Assembly: GCF_040543805.1 (NCBI RefSeq)
Contig: NZ_JBEUMS010000007.1
Location: 124,001 to 188,000, forward strand
Direction of reading: 5' to 3'
Length of the DNA: 64,000 nucleotides
Source of the DNA: Arcicella rosea
Lineage (GTDB): Bacteria; Bacteroidota; Bacteroidia; Cytophagales; Spirosomataceae
How positions within the stretch are numbered: position 1 is the first letter of the stretch; every line of letters starts with the position of its first letter. The position numbers were made by a program, and so were the translations under genes. This document shows positions 63,552 to 64,000 of the stretch, piece after piece. The notes under the pieces were generated by a model, which did no database searches, was not told the origin of the DNA, and worked only from the letters and a program-made list of their open reading frames with translations.

Positions 63552-64000
63552 ATGAAAGTTACAATCGGAATAAAAGAAGCAAATAATGGTAAGTTTTCAG
63601 ACTTGACATTATCTTACATTAATAGTAATGGCATTTATAGTGAAGTACCATTATTGATCAATGAATATTCGAGTGTGTTTGATTTCAATGAAGATTTGAC
63701 TTCAATTAAATTTGACTTATTTTTAATATCAACCTTTGTTTATGGGGTTGATAATCTACTAAGTCGTGAAATTTATTCATTTGATGGATGGGCAAGAGAG
63801 ATAGAGGTTGATTTTCCTGTAAATAATTTAACTAAATGGCAAGGTAATGAGCTACTTTTAGCTGAAATATTAAATTTCTTAACAGGTGATTATTGGACTG
63901 TTTCATTTATACAGAACAAAACTATTAATCATTTTTTACCAAGTATAGGAATAAAGACAAATAAAAATTCAATAATTTTTGAAAAAGAAAAAGTAAAATA
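63552..64000 (+). CDS. qatC: QatC, partial (cut by window end)
   Basis: About 149 residues are present from the ATG at 63552 (MKVTIGIKEANNGKF). It starts 2 bases after qatB. In the known system QatC is a QueC-like ATP-pyrophosphatase, but the diagnostic nucleotide-binding loop is expected further in and is not in the window. Assignment rests on position and on the N-terminal region seen here. QatD (TatD-like nuclease) should follow beyond the window. Confidence 0.75.
   Translation, partial: MKVTIGIKEANNGKFSDLTLSYINSNGIYSEVPLLINEYSSVFDFNEDLTSIKFDLFLISTFVYGVDNLLSREIYSFDGWAREIEVDFPVNNLTKWQGNELLLAEILNFLTGDYWTVSFIQNKTINHFLPSIGIKTNKNSIIFEKEKVK

Overview
The window is AT-rich bacterial DNA from a member of the Bacteroidota, most likely the order Cytophagales (Flectobacillus/Arcicella/Emticicia-like; the genus is a guess). 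Reasons: a GldC gliding protein, a type III glutamine synthetase next to a eukaryote-like GSII, DUF5686 and carboxypeptidase-regulatory-domain envelope proteins, the long form of IspG, A-rich leaders without clear Shine-Dalgarno sites, and promoters of the Bacteroidota form TTTG-N19-21-TAnnTTTG.

Layout. 0.3-17.8 kb is mainly housekeeping: topA, a sirtuin deacylase, folD, prs, rplY, a nucleoside phosphorylase, trhO, mtaB, two divergent glutamine synthetases, a CPBP protease, rsmE, a DUF4159 protein and a desaturase. 18.0-23.7 kb has an E2 acyltransferase coupled to cinA, a DUF4197 lipoprotein, gldC, a thioredoxin-fold protein and a small beta-barrel. 24.2-30.2 kb is an accessory stretch: an FN3 protein, a 42-bp tandem array, four minus-strand genes of unknown role, and a patchwork of short palindromes shared between its gaps. 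30.2-40 kb holds a PAS/DHp protein, a GH2 enzyme, a PIG-L deacetylase, a CHRD lipoprotein and a DUF5686 protein.

40.1-48.6 kb is the most interesting metabolic region. Two esterases, an ATP-grasp ligase, a YbdK-type carboxylate-amine ligase, a class I glutamine amidotransferase and a second ATP-grasp-like protein form what looks like a peptide or amide biosynthesis cluster. It is flanked by two cell-wall hydrolases, a glucosaminidase and NamZ. 48.6-58.4 kb has a TPR protein, an MmcQ-like protein, ispG, a HEPN-MNT pair, a folE/PTPS pair, a GH109-like oxidoreductase, and a GHMP kinase plus nucleotidyltransferase pair.

58.4-64 kb carries a second 42-bp tandem array, a helical plus carboxypeptidase-regulatory-domain protein, and the first three genes of a Qat antiphage system (qatA, qatB, partial qatC) cut by the window edge. 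No rRNA, CRISPR array, transposase or integrase was seen; I did not recognise a tRNA by eye.

Three repeat patterns stand out. (1) Two sequence-unrelated extragenic arrays both have a 42-bp period, a hairpin in each unit and odd/even (84-bp) alternation, and both lie about 215-230 bp upstream of a small gene whose product ends in an Ig-like domain. (2) Heptamer-phased AGCTnnn satellites touch or overlap the stop codons of several genes and recur inside ispG. (3) Three copies of a roughly 100-180 bp element have complementary CCTCACCCC-type ends.
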